Shown: one piece after another, positions 31,279 through 41,874 of the stretch | Layout: each line of letters opens with the position of its first letter | How positions within the stretch are numbered: position 1 is the stretch's first letter | Assembly: GCA_023664725.1 (NCBI GenBank) | Contig: JAMPFA010000001.1 | Location: 179,451 to 243,450 of the forward strand | Direction: 5' to 3' | From: Roseburia sp. | Lineage (GTDB): Bacteria > Bacillota > Clostridia > Lachnospirales > Lachnospiraceae | Length of the DNA: 64,000 nucleotides | Translations under genes and position numbers: made by a program | The notes under the pieces: model-generated | Databases searched by the model: none | What the model was told of the DNA's origin: nothing | Seen by the model: the letters and a program-made list of their open reading frames with translations, nothing else

Positions 31279-31467
31279 ATGGCAGATAAGAAATTGGGAA
31301 TTGACAACATGAACGGCGATACAAACAATGATGAGAAGACTTGTGGATTAAATGATATGAACTGCAATGGAGATGAGCAGGTATCCCACGGGTTGAATAA
31401 CATGAATGGCGCTACCAATGATGAAGATAAGACATGTGGGTTAAATGACATGAATTGTGTAAATTAA
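31279..31467 (+). CDS. 62-residue repeat protein with four cysteines, unknown function
   Basis: The protein is built from two copies of a 24-residue unit with a 31-residue period (residues 6-29 and 37-60). Each unit starts (L/H)G(I/L)(D/N)NMNG and ends TCGLNDMNC, giving Cys22/Cys29 and Cys53/Cys60 (CX6C). It is acidic and Asn-rich, without signal peptide or membrane segment. A good promoter, GGAGGG before the ATG and its own terminator show a real single-gene unit. It is divergent from ahpC. I know no family for it. A metal- or thiol-handling role, or a peptide precursor, are possibilities only. Confidence 0.75.
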   Translation: MADKKLGIDNMNGDTNNDEKTCGLNDMNCNGDEQVSHGLNNMNGATNDEDKTCGLNDMNCVN

Positions 31468-31484
31468 TTTCGCCCTCTTATATT

Positions 31485-31520
31485 AGGCGGACATCGTTTT
31501 TTCGATGTTCGCCTGTTTTT
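31485..31520 (+). terminator. Terminator of the repeat-protein gene
   Basis: AGGCGGACATCG (31485-31496) and CGATGTTCGCCT (31503-31514) pair with one G-T wobble; GTTTTT follows. Confidence 0.85.
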
Positions 31521-31539
31521 GTGTGCAAAACATGCATAA

Positions 31540-33189
<1,650 letters not shown>

Positions 33190-33211
33190 AAACAGAGTGG
33201 GGGGAAATCTT

Positions 33212-33925
33212 ATGTTACCTTATATTGCAGAATTGATTGGAACATGTATGCTGATTATTTTAGGCGACGGCGTCGTTGCCAATGTAACCTTAAACAAATC
33301 CGGTATGAAGGGGGCAGGATCCATCCAGATTACGCTTGCCTGGGGTCTTGCAGTTTTGGTTCCGGCGTTTATCTTCGGGGAGGCTTCCGGCGCATCCTTT
33401 AACCCGGCACTGACCATCGCCCTTGCGGCTGACGGCAGCTTTGCCTGGAGCATGGTTCCGGGATACATTGTGGCACAGCTTGCCGGGGCATTCCTTGGGG
33501 CATGTATCGTGTACCTGATGTTCAAGGAGCAGTTTGACGCCACAGACGACCCAGGGACAAAGCTTGGGGTATTCTCCACAGGCCCCTCTGTTCCCAACAT
33601 GCCGCTTAACATTTTAAGCGAGGCTGTGGGCACATTTGTTTTGGTATTTGCCATCAAGGGCATTGGAAATGTGACAGACATTGCAACAGGCGTAGATAAA
33701 CTCTTTGTCTTTGCCATTATCGTTTCCGTTGGTATGTCCCTCGGTGGATTGACAGGGTATGCAATTAACCCGGCCAGAGACTTAGGGCCTCGTCTTGCAC
33801 ATGCAGTGCTTCCCATTCAGGGAAAAGGTGATTCTAACTTTGGATATGGTCTGGTTGCTCCCGTCATTGGGCCTATCATCGGCGCTTTGGTAGCAGTAGG
33901 CTTATATGCAGTTATTCCGTGGTAA
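33212..33925 (+). CDS. glpF: Glycerol uptake facilitator (aquaglyceroporin)
   Basis: 237 residues from ATG 33212 (MLPYIAELIGTCMLI), with GGGGGGA just upstream. Six membrane segments and the two half-helix motifs, NPA in GASFNPALTIAL and NPAR in AINPARDLGPR. The Asp after the second motif marks glycerol rather than water channels. It lets glycerol diffuse in, where glpK traps it. A strong hairpin follows before the dehydrogenase genes. Confidence 0.94.
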   Translation: MLPYIAELIGTCMLIILGDGVVANVTLNKSGMKGAGSIQITLAWGLAVLVPAFIFGEASGASFNPALTIALAADGSFAWSMVPGYIVAQLAGAFLGACIVYLMFKEQFDATDDPGTKLGVFSTGPSVPNMPLNILSEAVGTFVLVFAIKGIGNVTDIATGVDKLFVFAIIVSVGMSLGGLTGYAINPARDLGPRLAHAVLPIQGKGDSNFGYGLVAPVIGPIIGALVAVGLYAVIPW

Positions 33926-34005
33926 TATTGTTCGTGCCTTACTCTATACTTGCATTTTATAACAGGACAATACATAACCTATAAAATTTAATGAATGTAA
34001 GAGGT

Positions 34006-34057
34006 AAGAGCCATGCAGTATACATCGGAAACGGTGTTTAAAATGCATGGCTCTTTT
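34006..34057 (+). terminator. Strong hairpin between glpF and the dehydrogenase genes, possible GlpP target
   Basis: AAGAGCCATGCA (34006-34017) and TGCATGGCTCTT (34044-34055) form a perfect 12-bp stem. An inner ACATCG-GAAA-CGGTGT stem-loop sits within it and TTTT follows. In Bacillus the antiterminator GlpP acts at such a hairpin in the leader of the glycerol-3-phosphate dehydrogenase gene. The same placement and a GlpP gene in this window suggest the same control. Confidence 0.75.
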
Positions 34058-34119
34058 ACACGGCAGGTGAAACAGCTTGTTTTATCTTGTATAAAAAACA
34101 AAACTAGGAGGACTATTAT

Positions 34120-35565
34120 ATGTATGATGTAGTAATCATTGGAGCCGGTGTTACCGGAAGTTCCAGTGCAAGGGAGCTTTCCCGTTATAATCTGAATATC
34201 TGTGTGATAGACAAAGAAGAAGATGTCTGCTGCGGCACGTCCAAGGCAAACAGCGCCATTGTCCACTCCGGCATCGACTGTAAGCCAGGGACTTTGATGG
34301 CAGAGATGAACGTGAAGGGCAATGAGCTGATGGAGCCGCTGTCCGTTGAACTGGATTTTGAATTTAAGAGAAACGGTTCCCTGATCCTCTGCTTTGCCGA
34401 GGAGGATATGCCTCACTTAAAAGAGCTGTTCCAGCAGGGAATTGACAACAAGATTCCGGATATCAAGATTTTGAACAAAGAAGAGCTTCATGAGATGGAG
34501 CCAAATATCTCCGATGAGGCTATCGCTGCAATCTATGCGCCCTCCGGCGGAATCGTATGTCCTTTCGGCATGAATATTGCAATGGCAGAAAACGCTTTTG
34601 ACAACGGCGTGGAGTTCCGCTTCAACACAGAGGCAAGAACCATTAAGAAAATCGAGGGCGGCTATGAGCTTTTGACAAACAATGGCAGCATCCGTACAAA
34701 GTGCGTGGTAAATGCAGCAGGAGTCTATGCAGATAAATTCCACAATATGGTAAGTGCAGACAAGATCCACATTACCCCGAGAAAAGGAGAGTACTGTCTG
34801 TTAGATAAAACTACCGGAGGACTGGTATCAAAAACAATTTTCCAGCTTCCCGGAAAATATGGAAAAGGAATCCTTGTGACACCTACCGTTCACGGAAACA
34901 CATTGATCGGACCTACCGCAGATGACCATGACGACCCGGAATCCACCAGCACAACGGCAGCTGGACTTGCCCATGTATGCCAGGCTGCCACAAAGAGTGT
35001 TCCAAGCGTACCTGTGCGCCAGGTGATTACTTCCTTCTCCGGCAACCGTGCCCATGAAGACAATCATGAATTTATTATAAAAGAGCTTAAGGATGCACCC
35101 TTCTTTGTGGATGCGGCAGGAATTGAGTCCCCGGGACTTACCAGCGCTCCGGCAATCGGAATCCGTGTGGCAGAGATCGTATGCGGGCTGTTAAAACCGG
35201 AAAAGAATCCGAACTTTAACGGGACGAGAAAAGGCATTATCGATCCAAAGAAGCTTTCAGAGGAAGAGTATGCAAAGCTGATCAAAGAGAAACCCGCATA
35301 CGGCAATATTATCTGCCGCTGTGAGACAGTGACAGAGGGTGAGATCATAGATGCCATCACAAGGTCCTTAGGTGCAAAATCCTTAGACGGTGTAAAACGC
35401 CGTACCAGAGCAGGAATGGGACGCTGCCAGGCAGGTTTCTGTTCACCGAAGACCATGGAGATCATTGGAAGAGAATTGGGACTTTCCCAGACCCAGATCA
35501 CCAAGAACGGCGGAAAATCCAATATGGTAGTGGGTTACAGCAAAAAGAGCGCACAGGAGGTATAA
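34120..35565 (+). CDS. Anaerobic glycerol-3-phosphate dehydrogenase-like FAD oxidoreductase with BFD-type iron-sulfur domain
   Basis: 481 residues. The FAD-binding start is VVIIGAGVTGSSSARELS, followed by a DAO-type domain. A C-terminal [2Fe-2S] BFD-like domain has Cys399, Cys401 (ICRCETV), Cys436 and Cys441 (GRCQAGFC). This equals GlpA of the anaerobic enzyme in layout. It oxidises glycerol-3-phosphate to dihydroxyacetone phosphate with the two following proteins. The gene lies just after a probable regulated terminator and 4 bases before the next gene. Confidence 0.88.
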   Translation: MYDVVIIGAGVTGSSSARELSRYNLNICVIDKEEDVCCGTSKANSAIVHSGIDCKPGTLMAEMNVKGNELMEPLSVELDFEFKRNGSLILCFAEEDMPHLKELFQQGIDNKIPDIKILNKEELHEMEPNISDEAIAAIYAPSGGIVCPFGMNIAMAENAFDNGVEFRFNTEARTIKKIEGGYELLTNNGSIRTKCVVNAAGVYADKFHNMVSADKIHITPRKGEYCLLDKTTGGLVSKTIFQLPGKYGKGILVTPTVHGNTLIGPTADDHDDPESTSTTAAGLAHVCQAATKSVPSVPVRQVITSFSGNRAHEDNHEFIIKELKDAPFFVDAAGIESPGLTSAPAIGIRVAEIVCGLLKPEKNPNFNGTRKGIIDPKKLSEEEYAKLIKEKPAYGNIICRCETVTEGEIIDAITRSLGAKSLDGVKRRTRAGMGRCQAGFCSPKTMEIIGRELGLSQTQITKNGGKSNMVVGYSKKSAQEV

Positions 35566-35569
35566 GAAT

Positions 35570-36838
35570 ATGAGTTCCTATGATATCGTAATTATCGGCG
35601 GAGGTCCTGCAGGACTTGCGGCAGCCGCTTCTGCAAAAAGAAACGGGATTGACAGCATATTGATTTTAGAGAGAGATAGTCAGTTGGGCGGTATTTTGAA
35701 CCAGTGTATCCATAATGGTTTCGGACTTCACACATTTAAGGAAGAGCTTACCGGGCCGGAGTATGCAAAACGGTTTATCGACCAGGTGGAAGAGTTGAAA
35801 ATTGAATACAAATTAAATACCATGGTTATGGATATCGCCAGCGATAAAACGATCACAGCCATGAACCGCACCGACGGATTATTTAAGATCCAGGCAAAAG
35901 CGATTGTTCTTGCTATGGGTTGCAGGGAGCGTTCCAGAGGAGCGCTTAACATACCGGGATTTCGTCCCGCAGGTGTGTACTCTGCAGGTACGGCACAGCG
36001 TCTTGTAAACATTGAAGGCTATATGCCAGGTAAGGAAGTTGTGATCTTAGGTTCCGGTGACATCGGGCTGATCATGGCAAGACGTATGACTTTAGAGGGA
36101 GCTAAGGTTAAGGTTGTGGCAGAGTTAATGCCCTTCTCCGGCGGTTTAAAGAGAAATATCGTACAGTGTCTGGACGACTTTAACATCCCCTTGAAACTGA
36201 GCCATACGGTAGTGGATATCCGTGGAAAAGAGAGGTTAGAGGGAATTACGCTGGCAGAGGTTGACAATCATGGAAAACCAATTCCCGGCACAGAGGAAGA
36301 TTACACCTGTGATACCCTGCTCTTATCCTGCGGTCTGATCCCGGAAAACGAATTGTCCAGAGGAATCGGTGTGGATATGAACGCTGTCACCAGCGGACCT
36401 TCCGTAAATGAATCCTTAGAGACCAGCATAGAGGGTGTGTTTGCCTGCGGTAACGTGCTTCACGTACATGACCTGGTGGACTTTGTGTCTGAGGAGGCTG
36501 CGGCAGCGGGAAAGAATGCCGCAAAATATGTTCAGAATAACGGCACCATGGGTGAGGCAGGAAAAGAGGTTCCAATTATTGCTACCGACGGCGTGCGCTA
36601 CACCGTTCCAAAGACCATCCATGTGAACCGTATGGAGGAGGAGCTTATCGTTCGTTTCCGTGTGGGAGCTGTATACAAAAACAGTTATATCAGCGCATAC
36701 TTAAATGACAAGCAGATCATCCACAGGAAGAGGCCTATCATGGCTCCCGGAGAGATGGAGGAGATCAAGCTGAAAAAGTCTGAACTGGAAGCGTTTGGCG
36801 AATTAGAAAATATTACTGTAAAAATAGAGGAGGCATAA
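35570..36838 (+). CDS. NAD(P)/FAD oxidoreductase partner of the glycerol-3-phosphate dehydrogenase
   Basis: 422 residues of the pyridine-nucleotide-disulfide oxidoreductase fold. It has an FAD motif IVIIGGGPAGLAAAASAKRN, a second nucleotide motif EVVILGSGDIGLIMARRM near residue 150, and a C-terminal FAD motif FACGNVLHVHDLVDFVSEE. The redox CxxC of thioredoxin reductases is lacking; the first-domain Cys in LNQCIHNGF is kept. In Clostridia this protein regularly sits between the GlpA-like and DUF1667 proteins and probably passes electrons from FAD to NAD or another carrier. Confidence 0.86.
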   Translation: MSSYDIVIIGGGPAGLAAAASAKRNGIDSILILERDSQLGGILNQCIHNGFGLHTFKEELTGPEYAKRFIDQVEELKIEYKLNTMVMDIASDKTITAMNRTDGLFKIQAKAIVLAMGCRERSRGALNIPGFRPAGVYSAGTAQRLVNIEGYMPGKEVVILGSGDIGLIMARRMTLEGAKVKVVAELMPFSGGLKRNIVQCLDDFNIPLKLSHTVVDIRGKERLEGITLAEVDNHGKPIPGTEEDYTCDTLLLSCGLIPENELSRGIGVDMNAVTSGPSVNESLETSIEGVFACGNVLHVHDLVDFVSEEAAAAGKNAAKYVQNNGTMGEAGKEVPIIATDGVRYTVPKTIHVNRMEEELIVRFRVGAVYKNSYISAYLNDKQIIHRKRPIMAPGEMEEIKLKKSELEAFGELENITVKIEEA

Positions 36839-36841
36839 ATC

Positions 36842-37210
36842 ATGGATGTTAGAAATCTTACCTGTATCGGCTGCCCTTTGGGATGCGCCCTTACTGTTGA
36901 AATGGAAAACGGGGAAGTGCTTAGCGTAAGCGGCAATACCTGCAAACGCGGAGATGATTACGCCAGAAAAGAAGTGACACATCCAACCCGTATTGTCACC
37001 AGCACCGTTGCGGTGACAGGTGGTGACATTGCCATGGTATCCGTAAAGACTCAGAATGATATTCCAAAAGAGAAGATCATGGATATTATGAAGAGCATTG
37101 AGGATGTGAAAGTGGAAGCGCCGGTACATATCGGGGATGTAATCGTGGCAAATGCCGCAGACACAGGAGTCAATATCATTGCCACAAAAGATATTAAAAA
37201 AGTTGGCTAG
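36842..37210 (+). CDS. DUF1667 protein of the glycerol-3-phosphate dehydrogenase module
   Basis: 122 residues. The N-terminus LTCIGCPLGCALTVE has CxxCxxxC, and a fourth cysteine is in GNTCKRGDDYA. This is an iron-sulfur or zinc site like that of molybdopterin-enzyme N-termini. DUF1667 proteins almost always follow the two flavoproteins encoded just upstream. It is probably the small electron-transfer subunit. The gene starts 3 bases after the previous stop and is followed by a terminator. Confidence 0.85.
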   Translation: MDVRNLTCIGCPLGCALTVEMENGEVLSVSGNTCKRGDDYARKEVTHPTRIVTSTVAVTGGDIAMVSVKTQNDIPKEKIMDIMKSIEDVKVEAPVHIGDVIVANAADTGVNIIATKDIKKVG

Positions 37211-37240
37211 ACATAAATTATCTTAATGTCCTGACACAAG

Positions 37241-37270
37241 AAAACAGGGAGCGAATCGCTCCCTGTTTTT
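37241..37270. terminator. Bidirectional terminator after the glycerol genes
   Basis: AAAACAGGGAGCG (37241-37253) and CGCTCCCTGTTTT (37257-37269) form a perfect stem with a T run on both strands. It separates the glycerol operon from the converging mannanase gene. Confidence 0.88.
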
Positions 37271-37309
37271 CTGTCTCTCATAAAATTATCTGATCTGGCG
37301 AGGATGTCC

Positions 37310-40300
37310 CTATTTTTTTACCTTGATCTTTTTAACATTAGTAAAACCACTGTACACTTTCTTTCCTGCGGAGTCTTTCTTGTATGCCCGGACTCTCACG
37401 TAGTAAGTTTTTCCTTTTGTCAGGTTCTTGATAGTGTAGCTTGTCTTGCTGGTGGTTTTCTTTGTCACAGATTTCTTAAATTTCTTGTCTGTGGAATAGG
37501 AGATTTCATATCCCTTTGCACCGGATACTTTCTTGTATTTCAGTGCGATCTGCTTGCTCTTGTTGTTCTTTACAGAGGTAAGCTCTGTCTTCTTTACCTT
37601 GATTTTTTCCCATTTCGCATAGAGGGTGTAGTTTTTCTTTGCGCCTTTTTTGATGGTGGTGATTTTTTTCTTAAACTTCTTGTCTGTGTACCATCCCTTG
37701 AAGGCGTAACCCTTGCGGCTTGGATTTTTAAGCGTTACTTTCTCATTGTAGTAAGCTGCCGGATTATCGCTGTTGTTCTTTCCTTTGTTCAGCTTGTAGG
37801 TAATGCCGTAGCCTACCGTGAGCTTACAGGTTGCCTTTACGCCGCTGCCGTCTTTAGCCGTTGCGGTAATGGTCACTCTGCCGTATTTCTTGCCGGTCAC
37901 TTTACCCTTGCTGTTTACAGTTGCGATCTTTTTGTCGGAGGAAGTCCAGGTAACGCCTGCCTTCTTTGCGTCTGCTGGGGTGATGGCTGCCTTTAACTGC
38001 AAGGACTTGCCTTTTTTCACTGCGGCTTTCTTCGGCAGTGTGATCTTTGTCTTCTCTTCCGGCTGTACAACGGGCTGTTCTGTCACTGCATAACCGTTTA
38101 CAATGGTCAGCTTGGATAAATCTACATTGGCGAACTGGATATCGTCAAACACGATGGAGGAGTCGATATCCACACTCTTTTGTCCTTCCGGAGCAATGCT
38201 GTTGCACCATACTGCGAATGTAGTAACGCTCTTAGGGTCGAAGGTTCCGTTCTGTTTTCCTTTCAGCTCGCTGAATGGAATGGTAATGTATCTTGCATCT
38301 GTAGTCTTTACAAAATCGGTGAGGTGTACTTCAAAGTCTTCGCCGTTTGACACTAACTGGATTACCAGCTTCTGTCCTTTTCCGTCAGGTTTTACCCACA
38401 TGGTGAGACAGTTGTTTGCGCTGTAATCATTGGGCTCTAGGCCTTTCATTCTTCCTGTCCACACTTCCGGGCCATTTGTCTTTAACTGGTAGTGGAAAGC
38501 GCCGCCGTAGCTTCCGCCGGATTTATTTGTGCTGTCCAGCTCGAATGCGGAACTGCAGGCTGCCGCAGAGTTTTCTGTGTAAGTTCCGCTGAGGTAGTCG
38601 TTGTCACCATAGTACATTTCAAAATTGTCGATCATGTTCGCCGGAAGGGTGTCTTTTTCCTTTCCGAAACTGATAAAGGTAAGAACTGCCAGTGTTTTTC
38701 CGTCTGCCACAAGGCTAATGGTACCTACGTCTGTAAGTCCCAGATTGTCTAAAACTTTTTTGGTTACAGCAGCTTCATAGCTTGTTCCGTTGCCCTGTGC
38801 GTTTAAGGTTTCTGTCTTATCGCCGTTTTGTAATACAAACTGTACCTGGGATGCGTTTCTTACGTTTGCGGATAAAACTTTCCCCTCCTTGATCACATCT
38901 TTGGGGAATACGTTGGTAAAATAGCCCCCTGGATTTCTCGGATTTCTGTTTGTCACAGCCTTGTCTGCTGCATTTCCGTAAAAGTTTGTTCCGTTGGCAA
39001 AGATGGAAGAGCTTTCATTATAAAAATCAATAAACTCATTGATCAATTCCTGCCCCTTCTCGCCGTTTTTGTAGGGAACATAGAAGTTAGTGTCACCGAA
39101 GTTTGCCCATACCAGATAATATGGCATTCCTGTCTCTTTTGCAATCTGATTTACCTGGCTATACCAGTTGTGGCCTTTGATGGGGTTGTCTTTCACTAAA
39201 ATTCCTTCAATGTCGGAGCCGTCCGCTTTCATTACTCTGACACCGGTCTCAGCAATGGCTGCCACTTTTCCTCTCTTATCTCCGAAGCTCTTTACGATTT
39301 GGCAGGTGGTGCGGAAACTGCTCATAAAGCTGGCGGAGTATTCTGCGGGATAGGAGTTGTAGTCGTTGTAGTAGTCAAATGCCACGATATCCACATAGTC
39401 ATCGCCGGGATAGCGTTTTCCATATTCTTCCTCGGATGTTATGGGGCCGTTTGGAGAATATACATAGATAAAGTTATGTACCCCTCTGGAGGATAAGTAG
39501 TCTTCTGTGTAGCGGAACAGTGCGTTATAAGTCTCTATGTCTGTGCTTGCTGCGCCCCACCAGAACCAGCCACCGCTGTTCTCATGATAGGGACGGAACA
39601 GAACGGGGATGCTTTTTGCCTGCAGAGCAAGGGCATAGTCAGCGATAATATCCATAAATGTGGTAAACTGGGCATTATATTTGCCGCCGGGCAATACTTC
39701 TTTTGCACAGTTGTTGGATAAGTCTTTGGACTCCGTAAAATCACAGCCGGAGAAGTCGTATTTGTATTTTCCATCCGGTGTGGCCCTGATCTTGGCATTG
39801 CTCATGTTTGGCATATGGGTGGAAAGGGTGATAATAGCTCCCTCTGATGCCGCTTTTTCACTGATTTCCACAGATTTTGCCACTGCCGTTGATACATCGG
39901 TCATTCCAAGCTCTGCGCCGGTAAGGGCAAGGGAGTCGATTCCCACGATACCGCTGATGCTGCCTGTCATATCTTTTGTGTCGGAGTAGACACCGTCATT
40001 TTTTCCTACGCATTTGTGGGTATCGTTCTGGTGTCCGAAGAGCACCTGGCCTGCTGCGTCCAGACCTTTTAAGTAAGAGTACAGGGATTTTGCAGTAGCC
40101 GTGGCGTCAGTATCTGCCAAAACCACATCTCCCGGCATCTGGCTGGTATCTGCCTGTGTGCCTGCACCCGGAGTGGAAGTGATGTCCACAAAATCTGCGG
40201 AGCTGTCATACTGGGACAGAACGATATTGTCGATGTATACATTTCCCTGGAAGGAGGTGTTGACACCTACGATACCGAGGGTAAGGTCTGTGAGTTTTTC

Positions 40301-41593
40301 CTTGTTTGGCTGGAATTTTATGGAGACGGTTGCCTTCTTCATGTTGCCTCCGATGTCAGTTCCTTCTACGGATGTGTCTTTGTTTATAATTTCTGTGCCG
40401 CTGGTGGAATTGTTTGCAAATCCCTTTGCCTTAAATCCATCAAACTGTGAGGGATAAGTTATGTCAAAGGTTAAAAGATTGTAGGCTGACACATCGATGC
40501 CTTCTGCAATATTTTTTTTGATCTTTGCCTCGCTCCAGCCCTCAGCGGAATCTTTGCTGTAATCCAATCCTACTTCTAACTGTTTGCTGCCGTTTAAAGT
40601 TGCCACAGAGGTGGTGACATCGCCGCTGTATTTATAACCGTCTTCCTTTGTCCATCCTGCGCTGGTGCCAACTGTGGCATTCTCAAAGTCATCAATGGTG
40701 CAGGGACCCTGCTGGGGAAGGGGAGCAGCATCCTCACCTTTTAACAGTTTTACGTTGGAAACAGATACTGTTCCGTTAAATCCCTGTCCCACAATTTCAA
40801 AATAGATACCTCTCAGAGAAGCTGGGGTAATGTCTGTAAAGGCGATGGAGATATCTGTCTGATAGTTGTCATCGGATTTGGTAAAATCGCTGCTCTTTAA
40901 TTCTTTGATATCTTGGCTGTCGTTCCAGTCCCAGCCATCTCCCAGTTTTACAACGCCCTGAATCTTCAGATAGCCAGATCCGCTAAGGGAATCGTAAGAA
41001 GTTTGGTCTAGGGATATAGTTGCTGTCATTGTGAAGTTTTCCGGGACGGTGATATCGGAAATACTTTCGTCGTATTTAATTTCCGCTTTGTTATCCCAAT
41101 CCTCTGTTGTTAAATTTAAAGAAGTTGATGATTTTGCTGTTGTGCCCGTGTAAAACGCTGTCTCAGATGCTGCCAGTTCTTCTGTCTCTTCGGTCAGCGC
41201 TGTATCATCTGTGTCTTTTGCCTGTTCTATCTCATTCTCATTTGCCTGCTCCATATCTCCGGTTACATTCGGGTCAGATGCAGTCTCCGGCGCATTCTCT
41301 TCCTCCGGTGCTGTCGCAGCATCAGGCATGGACAGAATCTCTGTCTGCTCTGCTGTGTTTTCTCCCACTTCTTCCTTCGTGGCAGTGGTTTCCGTTGCCT
41401 CTGTTGTCTCGTCAGATTTCTGTTCTGACGATGTTTCTGTTTCTGGCGTCTCTTCCAATACAGTCTCAGAGTCTGCTGCTACGCTTCCGGCGTATACCGT
41501 GACCTGACTTTCCGGAAGGCAAAAGGATGAAATAGCCAGCGCTGCTGCCATTCCCATTGCCGCCATTCTCTTCAACAAAATTTTTTTTCTCAT
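37310..41593 (-). CDS. Secreted multi-domain GH26 beta-mannanase
   Basis: 1427 residues. Signal peptide (about 1-36), a Glu/Thr-rich linker (40-145), two carbohydrate-binding-like beta domains (about 155-285 and 295-465) and a GH26 catalytic domain (about 490-860). The acid/base is Glu671 in RPYHENSGGWFWWG and the nucleophile is Glu782 in AIAETGVR. After it come a small beta domain, a CBM23-like domain (about 980-1150), a bacterial Ig-like domain (WTSSDKKIATVNSKGKVTG), an InlB-type repeat (GYAFKGWYTDKKFKK) and a fibronectin type III-like end. It would cut beta-1,4-mannan outside the cell. There is no sortase motif; the lysine-rich Ig/InlB parts may hold it to the wall. Start ATG 41593 has AGGAGG upstream. 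No other mannan gene is adjacent. Confidence 0.92.
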   Translation of the reverse strand: MRKKILLKRMAAMGMAAALAISSFCLPESQVTVYAGSVAADSETVLEETPETETSSEQKSDETTEATETTATKEEVGENTAEQTEILSMPDAATAPEEENAPETASDPNVTGDMEQANENEIEQAKDTDDTALTEETEELAASETAFYTGTTAKSSTSLNLTTEDWDNKAEIKYDESISDITVPENFTMTATISLDQTSYDSLSGSGYLKIQGVVKLGDGWDWNDSQDIKELKSSDFTKSDDNYQTDISIAFTDITPASLRGIYFEIVGQGFNGTVSVSNVKLLKGEDAAPLPQQGPCTIDDFENATVGTSAGWTKEDGYKYSGDVTTSVATLNGSKQLEVGLDYSKDSAEGWSEAKIKKNIAEGIDVSAYNLLTFDITYPSQFDGFKAKGFANNSTSGTEIINKDTSVEGTDIGGNMKKATVSIKFQPNKEKLTDLTLGIVGVNTSFQGNVYIDNIVLSQYDSSADFVDITSTPGAGTQADTSQMPGDVVLADTDATATAKSLYSYLKGLDAAGQVLFGHQNDTHKCVGKNDGVYSDTKDMTGSISGIVGIDSLALTGAELGMTDVSTAVAKSVEISEKAASEGAIITLSTHMPNMSNAKIRATPDGKYKYDFSGCDFTESKDLSNNCAKEVLPGGKYNAQFTTFMDIIADYALALQAKSIPVLFRPYHENSGGWFWWGAASTDIETYNALFRYTEDYLSSRGVHNFIYVYSPNGPITSEEEYGKRYPGDDYVDIVAFDYYNDYNSYPAEYSASFMSSFRTTCQIVKSFGDKRGKVAAIAETGVRVMKADGSDIEGILVKDNPIKGHNWYSQVNQIAKETGMPYYLVWANFGDTNFYVPYKNGEKGQELINEFIDFYNESSSIFANGTNFYGNAADKAVTNRNPRNPGGYFTNVFPKDVIKEGKVLSANVRNASQVQFVLQNGDKTETLNAQGNGTSYEAAVTKKVLDNLGLTDVGTISLVADGKTLAVLTFISFGKEKDTLPANMIDNFEMYYGDNDYLSGTYTENSAAACSSAFELDSTNKSGGSYGGAFHYQLKTNGPEVWTGRMKGLEPNDYSANNCLTMWVKPDGKGQKLVIQLVSNGEDFEVHLTDFVKTTDARYITIPFSELKGKQNGTFDPKSVTTFAVWCNSIAPEGQKSVDIDSSIVFDDIQFANVDLSKLTIVNGYAVTEQPVVQPEEKTKITLPKKAAVKKGKSLQLKAAITPADAKKAGVTWTSSDKKIATVNSKGKVTGKKYGRVTITATAKDGSGVKATCKLTVGYGITYKLNKGKNNSDNPAAYYNEKVTLKNPSRKGYAFKGWYTDKKFKKKITTIKKGAKKNYTLYAKWEKIKVKKTELTSVKNNKSKQIALKYKKVSGAKGYEISYSTDKKFKKSVTKKTTSKTSYTIKNLTKGKTYYVRVRAYKKDSAGKKVYSGFTNVKKIKVKK

Positions 41594-41649
41594 GTTTACC
41601 TCCTGTTTTTGATTTTTGATTACAAATTAAGTCAACATTACTAAAAACG

Positions 41650-41688
41650 AAGTTAAATTAAGCTAGATAATATTAACTTAATTTACTT
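41650..41688 (-). promoter_or_regulatory. Inverted repeat upstream of the mannanase gene, candidate operator
   Basis: AAGTTAAATTAAG (41650-41662) and CTTAATTTACTT (41677-41688) are inverted copies with one extra base, 57-95 bases before the start. They lie in a very AT-rich stretch (41600-41760) that should also hold the promoter. Confidence 0.45.
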
Positions 41689-41769
41689 TATATTAACCCA
41701 AAAACAGAGTAAAATAAATTGACAAATCACATAGTAATCATCTTTCCTTTTTGTATATTTTTCACAAAA

Positions 41770-41808
41770 AAGTAAAAGCGGCATAACTCATAAAAAAGTT
41801 ATGCCGCT
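41770..41808 (-). terminator. Terminator after the TetR-family gene
   Basis: On the reverse strand AGCGGCATAACT (41808-41797) pairs with AGTTATGCCGCT (41788-41777) and is followed by TTTACTTTTTT. Confidence 0.85.
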
Positions 41809-41874
41809 AAATTGAAAAACTATATTTGTGAATAACAGTACTAAGATTTGTAATTTTTCTGCCATATTCAATTG

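Noticed and set aside
34120..35565. L-2-hydroxyglutarate oxidase as the identity of the first flavoprotein
   Set aside because: The fold is shared, but the BFD iron-sulfur end and the following oxidoreductase and DUF1667 genes in a glycerol locus favour glycerol-3-phosphate dehydrogenase.
37304..41507. Several long open frames on the plus strand within the mannanase gene
   Set aside because: They are antisense to low-complexity coding sequence, lack ribosome sites and show no protein-like composition.
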